Below, one piece after another: positions 12,660 to 24,299 of a stretch of DNA of 64,000 bases (position 1 is the stretch's first letter; every line of letters starts with the position of its first letter). Source of the DNA: Elysia crispata. Lineage: Eukaryota; Mollusca; Gastropoda; Plakobranchidae. A program made the position numbers and the translations under genes. Below the pieces are notes generated by a model, which was not told the DNA's origin, did no database searches, and was given only the letters and a program-made list of their open reading frames with translations. The stretch spans positions 200,001 to 264,000 of the forward strand of contig JAWDGP010005301.1 in the NCBI GenBank assembly GCA_033675545.1, written 5' to 3'.

Positions 12660-15290
12660 TAGTATCATTAATAATTTCTAAATTAGATTCAAAGAAGGCA
12701 CACTGGAATAATTTTAAGTAAAATTATGAAGAGCTAGAGTTTTAGGAAATGCCTAGCAGAGGTAAGGAATAAGCTTCGAGTGAAATTAACTGCAAAATGC
12801 TTGTTGCCTCTGTAAGATTCAAACCACCGATTTATATATGAATCGGCAACCGTCACCTTGCGACTCAAAAAGAGCATGGTTCATTAGCTATATAAACGTG
12901 ATACTTTAATTTTGCAGAATGGTTCATCTTTTCAGATCAAAATAGCTGACGTTTTCCAATTTTTATTGTCTCACCGTCTTGTTCCTTCCACATCTAACTT
13001 TTTAGAATCCTTGTTTGATGTAGGCCTAAATATCTATATGTTAAGATTAATTCGCCAGAAAGACAATTTGAAATATGTTAAAAAATAAAAGGATCTATGA
13101 TCAAGAATATTAATGAATTGTTGTCTTCACGTTCTTTGATGATCTAAATGTGTTGTTTCATGTGGCTTTGATTCCAAAAGTAATAGCACCTGAATCTAGA
13201 TGGAATTCATCTAAAATTTTACTTTGTATTAGTGTTATCAATATCATTAAAAATGTAATCTTCTTTTTTAATTGATCTTTTATGACCTCGTACATCATAT
13301 ACTTGCCACTTGTATAATTATCATCAAAATTATTGTTATGATTGCAAATAGGCTATTGTGGGCTCCTACTTTCGAGCCAGGCACTTGAATAAAGAAAGTT
13401 GTCCTTTAAAAATATAATTCCTTGATTAGTTCCACGGAGTTACTCATTAAGGGTTAAACCTGTATTTTGCGGGTTTCATGCTCTAATACTCTAAGCCGCG
13501 TTTCGGTAGAAACATCCCGGACATGGTCAATTTTGCAATTTATTTTGTGCCTCGCTGGCAACATCATGACGAAATAACAACAAAGCCATGAAACGCGATC
13601 CTTCCATTTTCATTCGAATTTGACTCACATCTATTTTAAGTCATATTTGAGATATGTGTGCAAGCATTTCCTATGCGTAAGATATCGTTAGTCTTAAGTG
13701 TGCTCCAATATTTTAATAGTTACTGATTTAACGATGATAGTTCCAATAGTGAGCTGCGATAGTAAGTTGTGCACTTAAAAAATGATGAATGTTTAAACTT
13801 CACTGAGAATTATTTAGTCATAGCTTTAACTATTCTACATCATAGATGTAAAATATATGCAGTACGTGATTATTAAAACAATTACTTTTGCCTGAAAACA
13901 GCATATAGCTTGATTTTCTGCGAATTTTAGGGCTTACATCACAATCCAAGAATTAACCGTTGTTAGTCGATTTGGCAAAATTTTGAGGGCCCGACAGATT
14001 ACCTAAATATTTAATGAATAAGTGGTAGTTATGACAAAGCAAAAATCTATTTTCAGCATCACAGTTACTTATAAGATTTGCGTTGCATCCATAGACTTGA
14101 CATTTCAATTGGTATAAATTTATCCAAATTGTAAAATTTGGACATATAATAATTTTAACCTTAAAGATGTAACAAATTGACAGAATCTAATTTTTCGACT
14201 TTAAACAATTTTCTTTTGCTTTATTAAATCTGAATATTTACTAATCATGTCAAATTCACTAAAAAAAACCTACAAAATGAAACTGAAAACATCATCTCCT
14301 TGTTTCAGTCAAAGATATGTTCCAAGCACAATAAGCTCACAATTAAAAAAAAAACAATTCCAAACAGTTAAAGAAAGATTATAATTATCCCCTTTAACTT
14401 ATTGAAAACGAAGGTCATTGGAAAGTCAGCTTGACATATTAGTACTAAAAAGGTATTCTTGCGAAAATAACTTGAGTCATAAGCATTACATAATAACAGC
14501 AAATGAATGTTGCATACACGCTGGTACTTAATCACCGTGTTTTAGACATATCAATTTAATAAATTATTTTATGGAGCAAGTTTTCGTAATGGTCATGATG
14601 CGAAAGTGGAGTCACTTCTTTGGTTCTTATCTTGTGTCGTGTCAATTTTCAGTCGCTCATGTTCAACTGTTAGAGAAATGGACTTTGACGAAGGTTAATG
14701 CTTTTTCTTCCTATGTGAAGGAGATCAAGGCTAGTTGGGTTGCTACAAACGTCACAATAGACTTGCGATACTTGACACGAACGAACTTTATTCTCTAGAC
14801 TTAGATTTAGAGTTAGTCTTTGATTTATCTAGCGCTCCAAATTCTAAAGGAGAAATAACATTTCCTCTCTTACTGATTGATTCAATGGTGAAGTAGTTTC
14901 TGCACTATTACCCACTGCATGCTATGAAAAGATTTTGCTAATGGCCGTATATGGTTTCGAAAGAGATTTAGATTCGATTTCATACAGCAAAAAGGAAAGT
15001 TGTCATTGACTTAATACCATCTGCTGTCAAAATTGCAATGTATAGTTTTCTCCTAAATATTGTTTATTGTACATAACGTGATTCAATTTCTTTTCAAGCT
15101 GCGTATGAAACTGAGAAGGCTATAGTCGATTGATCTTAAAAATGTTGCTTAACAAAGTAAAACGTAGACTATAAAGCATGATGGCGAGTGCATTCTTTCA
15201 AGAAATACCCAATGGGAGGATAAGTTCAATTTAGAGATTTTTAATCGTTATCAATAAATCCACAGAAATCATTAAAATAGGCTCAGTTAT
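12660..15290. other. Intergenic sequence downstream of copy B, no gene recognised
   Basis: AT-rich DNA with no frame that resembles a known protein. A tRNA-like GGTTTGAATCTT box on the minus strand near 12815-12825 suggests an old SINE scrap. Confidence 0.45.
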
Positions 15291-15296
15291 GCTAAT

Positions 15297-15302
15297 TTTA
15301 TT
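15297..15302 (-). terminator. Candidate poly(A) signal of copy B
   Basis: AATAAA on the minus strand about 200 bases past the copy B stop codon. The position suits a short 3' UTR, but the base composition makes such hexamers common. Confidence 0.3.
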
Positions 15303-15503
15303 TTTGCAGGCAAAGAAAACAACGGCTAAATAAGTGATAAGAATATTTTGTAAGCCTGATATAGTGCAACATCTTTTGAGAGGATTATTATAAAATTACT
15401 CAAAAGATGATGTCCTACCATCATGATATCTCAATAAAGTGGTGTATATAATGTTGCATTGAGCAAATTCAGTTCTTTTGTTTTGTTTCAATATTTGGCT
15501 TGT

Positions 15504-16393
15504 CTATTCAAACTTAGTTATTCTAGTTTTTAAAAGTTGGTACGATGGTTGCACGTTTGTAGAATTCTTTGTCTTGAAGCTTGGCTCTCCTTTTATGTTA
15601 TATCTCTTTTCACTTGCAGCAGTCATGAGTAGAGAAGTGGTTTCAAACAAAGTGCTCGGTTCTTTCAAGCCCCAAAGTTTTACTAAAACTGGAAATATAT
15701 ATTTTGCATCTGCGTTTGTGTCATTCAAGTCTCTAACCTCTTGTCTGGTACAATAGGCAATGGAATTGGTGACGTAGCTGACAATTAAACCAACTGCAAT
15801 ACAGATTATAAGTCCGAGAAAACTGTACCACTCGTAACTTATGCTATATATAAAGAAATCTTCATTGTATGTTCTCTTAATGTCGTTTGCATTGATTTTG
15901 TTTGACTTGTTAAGAAGAGTCTCATATTCTATACGAAAAACACCAGTAGTGTTGACAATCTTACTATTAGTTTTAGCCTCTCCTTGCTGGTCAGTTGGGA
16001 TTGAAATTCCTTGCCACACATCGCAACCCTCCGTTCCCGGCGAGGAGAGGATTGGAGTAACTTCATTTTGCACCAGGTGGCCTACACTCATCCAAATGTT
16101 GAAAGTCAAGGATATGGCAAGTCCCGCTATAGCCCCAAACTTATTGGCCCAGGGAACAGCGCCTCCCATCAAGTATATACCAAGCAAAGGCGACCCCAAA
16201 GCCGCAAATATCGAGTTTGCCATTTGCGTGACCGGACCTTGGAAAGACTTGGCTAAATAGGATAGACTAATAATGATTGCTCCATAAACTAATACGAAGA
16301 CTTTCGTAATGAAAGTGATGGTTTCTTCCTCCAGGGATCTGAGAGGTCGCCTCAAAATGTCCTCAACAGTATTGGTAGCCAAGGCGTTAATTC
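15504..16393 (-). CDS. Copy B exon 8 (last, 890 nt, with stop)
   Basis: Starts GINALATNTVEDILRRPL and ends RITKFE then TAG. The acceptor follows a long pyrimidine run (TTTTTTTAG). It encodes TM8 end to the C-terminus, 295 residues, in one uninterrupted exon. It holds the conserved ATNTVEDI motif and the late membrane segments GLIICIAVGLIVSYV and others. Confidence 0.92.
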
Positions 16394-19300
16394 CTAAAAA
16401 AAAAAAAAGGAAAATGTTGAAAGTTATTAATAAAAATGGTACTGTACTACATACTGATATGATACAATAAAGCATTCTCAGGATACCCGTGTGAGATCTC
16501 TAGTACCACTTATTTCCGATTGATATGTACCTATCTATTATCTATTTATCTAGCTGTCTGTCTGTCTGTCTGCCTGTCTGCCTTTCTGTCTGTCTGTCTA
16601 TCAATCTATCTGTCTATCTCTGTTTATTACGTTCATATGTGTTTTATTTTACTCACTATCATTCTTCTCACTAAGTAGAAGATATCACCACGAAATGGAT
16701 AAGATTGCAAACTACAATTACCTTACCCGATGAGAGCGTACTAAGAGAGCCACTGCAAAGAACGGAGACAAAAAAACCAGCCATTCCTGGTAAATCCGCC
16801 ATAGCGTACAGAACAAAAAATGGCTCCAGCTGATTCAGGTTGGAGATCATCCCTGCCTGAAATAAATGAGATAATTATTGTTATGGCATTCGCTACAAGA
16901 AAGATTTCTTCGCTTAACTTAAAACATGACTTGTCTATATTATGATATTTATCTTGTCCGCTTAGAAACTCAACTAGAAATCTACTCTAGGGAAAAACAG
17001 GTGCTGGCAGTCCAAACTGCAAATTAATCACTCATTTAAGAACATGGTAAGAGTGATCATCTATGCACCTTTCTATCAGCACTCAGAATCCCAGAAGGTG
17101 AATTGTACGAGCTGATTCCAACAATGACAGCCGCAATTCGATTTTTGATGGAGCTGAACAAAATATCACTAATGTCAGCTATATCTGTCTTTAAATCATA
17201 AATTAGGTTTGAGTTTTATTTCCTAATTGCTTCATTACACTGAGTCACATTTTCTTTCTCATAGACATTTAACTATCTAAAGCTGGTGCTACATGAAAAA
17301 GCAAAATCAATCCCAATTTTATAAGAACCTATAGTAGGAAAAGAAACAAAATTAGGGTATGGTATTTAATTTAATTATCAGAGTACTCTCTGTGTGAGAT
17401 TGCTTTCAATGACGATTGAATCAAATGCAGTTAAAACAGATGTAGGTCTACATGCTATACCTCATAAGGATCACATTCTACTGAGGAAAAATAGGCGAAT
17501 AATGCAAGTCCCGTCTCACACAGGAGAGTGCTATATACCATGAGCATCGGCACAGTCAAGAGGTAGACAAGTCTTGCTTGTTTGATATTTTGTGTGCATG
17601 CAATTCTCTGAAGACTTGATTGGCTAAAGGAATTCACCAGCCTTAAAGAGAAGCAATAACATTTATAAATAAATTGCTTTATGTATATTTTAATATCTGT
17701 TTCTAGTATGATAAACATGTAATATTTGGCCTTTAACCAAAATGACTGTCTACTATGGTGAGTTTAAAAGGTAGTCCATCATACACCGTTTTCAATACCA
17801 GAACAATAAGGACCATTACTTCTGATGTTTAATAACAGTCACCTTTCACCTGTGACGGAAAAATGACTTTAATGTCAATGTCTATGATTTCAGTCTAAAG
17901 TAGATCATAGAAACCTGTGGCGTAGTTTGAATATTCAACTTATAAAGAAAGGAAACCAATAGACATATTATTTTTACTGGTCTATGCTGAAACACGGCGC
18001 CACTCATAAAGTTTCACTCACAAAATACTTTGAGGTGCTTGAAAAAGTATTCACCAAATCAAGAAAATGCCAATTGTAAGGCCCCAAATGGAATGCCTTA
18101 TTCTGAGATCTGGCACGAACTTATTGAACTTCATCCTTCCCCCATCGTTTGATAGGCGAAACACGTTATGCATGCCACCTGCATTTGTACATGCTGGTGG
18201 AAAGAGAAATACATTGATGATTGAAGAGAACAGAGTTTATTGATATCACCTGTCAACAACGCTGCTAAAGTGACAAGTTCTTCGAAAATTGTTAAAAAAT
18301 GGAAATCGATATTGTATGAAACGCGAATAGTATATTTGAAATATATTTTAAATACATGTAATTCATGGTATTTTTGCCATAGCCAGCTACACATAAATAT
18401 ATTTTTATGTAAATAAATGGAATAAAATCAAATTTATAAATTTCGGCAAGCAGACCGAATGTTTGCAAAATTGTTTGTTCGGCTGTTTTTTCCCCTGAAA
18501 AATAAGTCATTCAGAAACAATTTTTTGTACTGCACTTTTGATCTAAAAAAAAAAAAAGGCAAATAGATTTTAATTGTATCATTCAGTAAATAGCTAATAC
18601 ATTCATTTTACTTCTGACCTCTGATCAAAACAGTGAAGATGCCGATGAAAACAATAACACACTGAAAGACGTCGGTCCATACAACGCTTTTTATGCCACC
18701 AATAGCTGTATAGATGGTGCCCACAGCTCCTATGACGGCCAAAGATATCCAAAGAGGGATATTGGCTAAAGCCTGAGTCGGAAATATTGATAATTGTGCA
18801 ATTTACCTTTATGCTTTGTTATCTATTTTTACGCTTCGTTTATTTTTTTCTTTTGCTTCGTTTCTTTCATTGGCAGTCAATGTAAAAAAAAAAAAATGCT
18901 CTACGCATTTTTTTTTTACATAATAAAGGCTCGAGGCTCTCATTTCCATTATGCATGTATACTGTTCATTGATCCAGTGTAAGTTAATCAGTTGTTGACA
19001 TTTACATATTTCAGTTTAATGTACGTTGGTAAAAAAAATCAATAAAAATACGAAATAGAGATAGTGAAACATTTAGTAAGCAAAAAACGGTGCCTTTTGA
19101 AGAAATACTATCTTAGGATGTAGATTTTATTATGCCACCATACTTTTGTTGATAAACTTTTCTATAAACATGCACGCATTCAACATAACACTGGCACGCA
19201 TAATTTGCCCTCTGGTTTATACAATTTGATAGAAGAAACTTGCGGTCAAAAACAGGTTCCAGTTTAGAACAACACTCTGAGCGAAAAAGAGAATAATAAT

Positions 19301-20239
19301 ATTTATGTTATATATTGCATAATTTATACATACAGGTCTATTATTAGATTCTTATTTTCAGAAAGGCTCAATGCCATAACTCACCTGAAGTGCCAGGGCA
19401 GGCGACAGCAGCGTAATAGCCATAAAACATATCGTGGTGAACATGGCCACAACAGTGCTCCAAATACGCAGAGTTTCTGACTTGTATCTGAAACAAGATC
19501 ACTGATCAATGGTTGAGCTATAAAACTTTATCGTACTCTATGTTAACATGATGCTAGTTTCACAACAAAAGAAGTCAACGATGAATTAAAAAATAATCTA
19601 AAACTTGAATCTGTTTTTCCCCTCAATTTTTAATCAAGCGAATAATGCCATTGAAATAAGCTGTTGGTATTTAAAAAGAATATTACACCTCTTTTGCAAG
19701 TATCGAAAATTTAAAGTCCTTAAAACCCAAAGGGAGTACAGAATTTGTGCCAACGATCAACAGTTTGGTTATGTTCATTTTTTTTAAATGTTGTGCACGA
19801 CCCAAGAGAAAAGTAAACCGTTGTCAGTTAACAAAACAATTCGACAGTGAAAACCAGTGTCGATAGCTATGTCCTTATACGATGCTTCCTAGTTGCTCTT
19901 ATTTGTCAATGATAGATTAGCTTTGTATCTAAGAGATCAGTGCTGGTGGTGGTTCACTTTCTCTTAGCGCTGACACGATGTTTTAACATATCACATCCCA
20001 GTACCTAACCTCTTGGTGCGTCTACTTGCTGGATTCGTTATTATCAAGTGCATTGTTTGATGGTATGTTGAGCTTTTTTAACTGTGTTTGCCTACATGAT
20101 CTAACGCAGATAGTGTTATCAGGAGTAAAAGTTAGTATTGTTATAAAAAAAAAAATACAAAAAAGTCTGATTTCGATAATCCTGGTCGCGATGTTTCAAA
20201 CTATGAAAGATTCGTTTGTTCCGACACAAATATTACTGT

Positions 20240-20305
<66 letters not shown>

Positions 20306-23300
20306 TTAAATTAGATATCAAATATTTCACTTATGGGATGTCATAATAAAAATGTGTATTGGTCAAGAATTCCTCTGACTCCTTTCAAATGATGACGGAA
20401 CCAAGTCAAACATTTGGTAGTTTCCTCCTTTCCAAAATCATCTGATCCTGATCTGATACCAACATCCTTGTTGATGAGGCATCTTGATATTTTGTGTAAT
20501 GCTTTCACTTAAATCATTAATGACCTTATGGCCTCAGGCGTTGTATCAAAGCGTTTCAAACATGCGATTGTCAAACCATTGTTAGAAAATCAATCCTTTG
20601 TCCTGATGATTTGGAAAATTCCAGGCCAATATCTAATCTTAGATTTACATCACAAATATCTCAGAGAAACTTGTACAATATTAAAACAACATTTGACCCA
20701 CAATGGACTTTCGGGTGCTAAGCAATCTGCTTACTAAAAACATCACACTACTAAGACAGTTTTGTGAAAAAATATGAAATGATCTTTTTAATTGCTGCAT
20801 ATGAAGGCAAGGTTTTCTTTCTTGCTCTTTTAGATATTATAAGTGCAGCTTTTGATAACATTGATCACAACATTCTTCCAGACATGCTCTTGTACTCTTA
20901 AGGTATCTCTGGAATCGTCTTGAAATGTTTCGGCTGATACCTTATGGATCGCGCACGGGCTGTTTTAGTAAATTTTTTAACTTCTTGTTATGACTTGAAA
21001 TTTGATGTTTCTCATGGTTCTCTGTTAGCACCTATACTATTTGTATTTTATGCAAAGCCTTTAAGCTCAATTTTAAGTTCTCATAGTTTGGAGCATCCCA
21101 ATTTTGCAGATGAATGTCAGCTGTATCAGTCAGTCTCATCCATCTGATTACTCCGGGCTTGTAAAAAAATTAAAATTTGTATTTATTCTGTACAGAACTG
21201 GATGGTCACAAACAAGCTTCAGTTGAATATAAACAAAATAGTGTTTACTATCTGGTGTCGGAAATAAACTGAAAGACAATCATATAAAATACTTAAGAGC
21301 CATCTTTGTAAGCCAGTGTATCTTGAAATGCGGAGAATAGGTGCTATGACAATTTTTCTGAACAAAACATAAAAAGACCCTTGCATCAGCTTTTATTCTT
21401 TCAAGGACTATTGTAATTCCTTATACTTGAACTTACCTAGCGATAGCCCTCAAAAGTTGCAAAAATACCAAAAAGTGCTGCTAGATGGTAACAAACAAAA
21501 TAAAGCAGGACCAAGTAACACCTCTCCATAAACATCTACACTGTTTACGAGTACAATCATGCATTAAATATAAGACTTCGATTCTCTTTTATAAATGTCC
21601 TAATGGCAATGCGTCTGGATATTTACTCCCTTACTTACCATCACGGACCCTTCGTTAGAGTGGGAAAAAAAATTTTAGAATGTAAATAGATATAGAACCT
21701 AAAAGAATGGCGATAGAGCTTTCATTGGTGCGGCAGCGATAATCTGGAACAGCCTACCCAAGTAAATGAGAGACACAAATTCTGAACAGACTCTTAAAAT
21801 GCTACTACAGATACATTTGTTTTACCATTAGGTAAATGTAAAATCATGCTCTGGAATGCGTGAATGCTGTTGGATTACATGTTTTGTTATATTTTTCAAT
21901 GTCATGTTCTTTGTGAATAAGATTTTAAAGTACATTAGCGCTGTGAGCTGAATTTTTAGGGAGAGCGCTCCGGGAATGAAATTTACACATTTGAGTTTAA
22001 ATTCTCTAACTCTAGTTCAACAAAAGAAAATTATAGTATATACGCCGAGTCGGATCTGAATCTTAATTTTGAATTTCTAGCATTGAGTAATATTTTTTTT
22101 CAATTATGAAATGAATTGTATCCATGCTCTTTTCCCTTGCCTTGAAAATAAATAGTGGTTTAGTGCCACGGTTAACCTTCTACTCTGTTTGCCCAGGTAC
22201 ATAAAATACGGGTAAGTTATCGTGAAAAATTTGTATACTCCACTGGAAATTTGTCGTTTCCTTATTTTGGAAAGCATCAAAGAGTCAAAAAAGATTGATG
22301 ACCTTTATACAAAAATTTGAATCTATTCTCTACACGATTAAAGTGTGTTTTCTCATGGCACCAAGTATTATAAACTAGCCAAAATGTCTCAATATACAGC
22401 ACTAAGTTCAATCATCAAAATAGCTATACAGGAAAAGAGAACCTTGAAAATTTTCAGCCTTTACGCGGTCGATAAACTTAAGTTGTAACCAGAGGGTCTA
22501 GCAGCTTTTGTGGCTCGTTCGAATGGTTGTTTCGAACGAACAGACAACTCATGTAAACCTTATTCAAATAAATAATATTGTAGCATATATCTGAGAATCA
22601 TCATCGCAGGTGCTGAAATGTTGGGTCGAAGGTCAATTTTCTTTTGTTTTGTTTTCAATTATCTTTTGTTAAGTAAGTTTTACATATTAAATGGATAGAT
22701 GCAACCTCCCTTGATGCTTCCTTGTCAGCAAGCCATATTCTTTTCATTTAGTTTCGTTTGTAGATATAACTACATTGTTTAAATTTGTTTTAATCTTTCT
22801 CTGAATATGAGGAAAAATGTTATGCATAAAATATAACTTACAAATTCGAAGGCGATAGCTTCTATTCTTGTGACTTCTTACGTTTCTTGATTTAAAACTT
22901 TTGTATAAATATCTAAACTTCTACTTTAAAACTTCAAATGACTATTCATAGTTATAGAGAATTTTCCACATGCATTCATTTCTTCTAGAGGCCTCACTCA
23001 GCGTTTTGTTCATACAATTCTTGTGCCATGTATCAATGAATGATCTAATATATTCTCGATATTCAATAATTTTTATCAATCAATACTTTACCTTAATTTC
23101 AGGTACTCAAAAACACTGGTGATCTGCAGAGGGTACATGAGTGGTACAAACAAGGCTGCGCCAAGCAGAAAACTGCTGGCAATACTGAAAGCCGTCAGGA
23201 TGTATATGAAGCCGTGAAAATAAACCTCGGCTGGTATCCCCATCAATGATATTGCTGACTAGAAAAGGCACAAAATTGCTAGATTAAGTTTCTTGCTGAA

Positions 23301-24285
23301 TGACTGTAGAGCTTAAAATAAATGCATAAAGATCAGAAATGATTGATTTTTGTGCCTATTTTAAAACATGCAACATGCTTGCCTAGTCTAAAACGAGTAA
23401 ATATGTCTTTTATGAAGTTGAGAGAGTAAATGGTTATAAGATGAAATTTTCTTGCTAGATTTATGAACATATGTCCGTTAAAATATTATGTTATTAACAT
23501 CATTATGGAAATGGCAGTTTTTAACGTGACAGCCCACAACTTTGATGATAGAACTGAGAAAAATTGACTAAACTGTTTTCGGCAATTTGTCTTTTTCCTC
23601 AATCAAAGTTACCAAAAATCCTTCCTAATTTCATGAGCATTTATTTTCATTCAGTATCCCGCTTTGAGGCAGCATGGCACAGTGGTTAGCACATCGGACT
23701 TTATGATCCGGCTGAAGCAGGTTCGACCCTACCACAGCTGATGTAATTATCTTGATAAAGCCATTCATCTATATTTCTTCAATCAACTCGTCAGCAGGCA
23801 GTGTATGTTATTAATCAAATGCCTGTAATGCTTGTAATCTAACAAGAAGCGATGTTGTAATACTCTGAATTATGAGTTGTATTGCCTCTGTTGGGACAAG
23901 ACTCTTTGGAGAAAAATGTGAAACTTTATCTCCAAGCTTAATTTAAGAAGTTACTCAAGTGACTTTTGCATCAAAGGAAAGTGTAATAAGTCCTCTCTGT
24001 TACGTATTCGCAAATTTTTAAGTCGCGATATTCCTTTACATCATTTTATATTAAAACTAAATGCAGTATTCTTGAATAAGAAAGTAATAGGCTTACCTGA
24101 TAAGTAATGAAAAACGACACTGCCACTGGTATTACAGACATCTTACGTCCACCTAGAAGATATTCAGTCCTATTGGCCTTGTCAGAATCTTTTACAGCAT
24201 ACCATATGCCAATGCTCATTGGTGTAAGCAGGATTGTGACCGCCACAACGTAATCGATTACATTTAAAGAAATTTGATGGAGCAT
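15504..24285 (-). CDS. SLC5 sodium-coupled solute transporter, copy B (complete, 8 exons)
   Basis: Eight minus-strand exons (24097-24285, 23092-23258, 19385-19487, 18619-18772, 18055-18178, 17461-17641, 16727-16856, 15504-16393) join in frame to 1938 nt, giving 645 residues plus TAG. That is the usual size for SLC5A5/6/8/12 (about 610-645). Landmarks: TRTEYLLGGRKM-like TM1 end (about residue 45), GGIKSVVWTDVFQ (about 180), VPDLRIRHSIWG (about 230), QSSLQRIACT (about 255), SGSLSTLSSGINALATNTVEDIL (about 340-360), which holds the Ser/Thr pair of TM8 that binds Na+ in this fold. NTTG and NKSN sequons lie in the late loop (about 520-540), a usual glycosylation site. It is a plasma-membrane uptake protein; the substrate (monocarboxylate, vitamin or iodide) is not decided by sequence. 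Neighbours A and C are tandem relatives. Confidence 0.92.
16727..16856 (-). CDS. Copy B exon 7
   Basis: Codes AGMISNLNQLEPFFVLYAM, then LPGMAGFFVSVLCSGSLSTL and SSG. Acceptor TTTATTTCAG, donor GTAAGG; 130 nt, phase 0 in and 1 out. It matches the LPGLPGLFIACLFSGSLST region of vertebrate SLC5A8. Confidence 0.9.
17461..17641 (-). CDS. Copy B exon 6
   Basis: Codes WLVNSFSQSSLQRIACTQ to FSSVECDPYE. Acceptor TTTAAG, donor GTATAG; 181 nt, the same as copy A exon 5. Confidence 0.9.
18055..18178 (-). CDS. Copy B exon 5
   Basis: Codes GGMHNVFRLSNDGGRMKFNK, then FVPDLRIRHSIWG and GIFLIW. Acceptor AATGCAG, donor GTGAAT; 124 nt, phase 1 in and 2 out. Confidence 0.88.
18619..18772 (-). CDS. Copy B exon 4 (WTDVFQ exon)
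   Basis: Codes ALANIPLWISLAVIGAVG, then YTAIGGIKSVVWTDVFQ and FIGIFTVLIRG. Acceptor GACTCAG, donor GTCAGA (weaker than usual); 154 nt, the same as copy A exon 3. Confidence 0.9.
19385..19487 (-). CDS. Copy B exon 3
   Basis: Codes YKSETLRIWSTVVAMFTT, then FMAITLLSPALALQ. Acceptor TTGTTTCAG, donor GTGAGT; 103 nt, phase 2 in and 0 out. It corresponds to the second half of copy A exon 2. Confidence 0.88.
20242..20306. repeat. (TA)n microsatellite
   Basis: About 65 bases of pure TA in the large intron 2 of copy B, about 60 bases before the LINE fragment. Confidence 0.95.
20365..21990 (+). mobile_element. Decayed CR1/L2-like LINE, reverse transcriptase part
   Basis: Plus-strand pieces in shifting frames match the reverse transcriptase of CR1/L2-type non-LTR retrotransposons: SSDPDLIPTSLL, VSKRFKHAIVKPLL, QQHLTHNGLSGAKQSAY-like text, an AAFDNIDHNIL-like piece (catalytic block A), HGSLLAPILFVFYAKPLS, FADECQLYQSVS (altered FADD box), CKICIYSVQNWMVTNKLQLN and IGAAAIIWNSLPK. 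Many frameshifts and stops show that it is dead; the second Asp of FADD reads Glu. There is no endonuclease part, so it is 5'-truncated as usual. It lies antisense within intron 2 of copy B. The 3' end is only estimated. Confidence 0.85.
23092..23258 (-). CDS. Copy B exon 2
   Basis: Codes SAISLMGIPAEVYFHGF, then FVPLMYPLQITSVFEYLKL. Acceptor TTTTCTAG, donor GTAAAG; 167 nt, phase 0 in and 2 out. It matches the first half of copy A exon 2. Confidence 0.9.
23666..23870 (+). repeat. tRNA-derived SINE
   Basis: Head GGCAGCATGGCACAGTGG with an A box (TGGCACAGTGG), and 50 bases later a clear B box (GGTTCGACCC). The unrelated body that follows is typical of SINEs. The arms do not pair into a full tRNA. 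It lies in intron 1 of copy B. The end is estimated. Confidence 0.65.
24097..24285 (-). CDS. Copy B exon 1 with start codon
   Basis: MLHQISLNVIDYVVAVTILL, then WYAVKDSDKANRTEYLLGG and FFITYQ. Donor GTAAGC. Sixty-three codons with TM1 starting near residue 10, as is usual for the family. Confidence 0.88.
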
Positions 24286-24299
24286 TGTGTTGTTAACGA

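Noticed and set aside
17084-17158. Possible SLC5 exon between copy B exons 6 and 7
   Set aside because: Exon 6 joins exon 7 directly in phase with full family likeness; this piece (NRIAAVIVGISS...) has no counterpart in the family.
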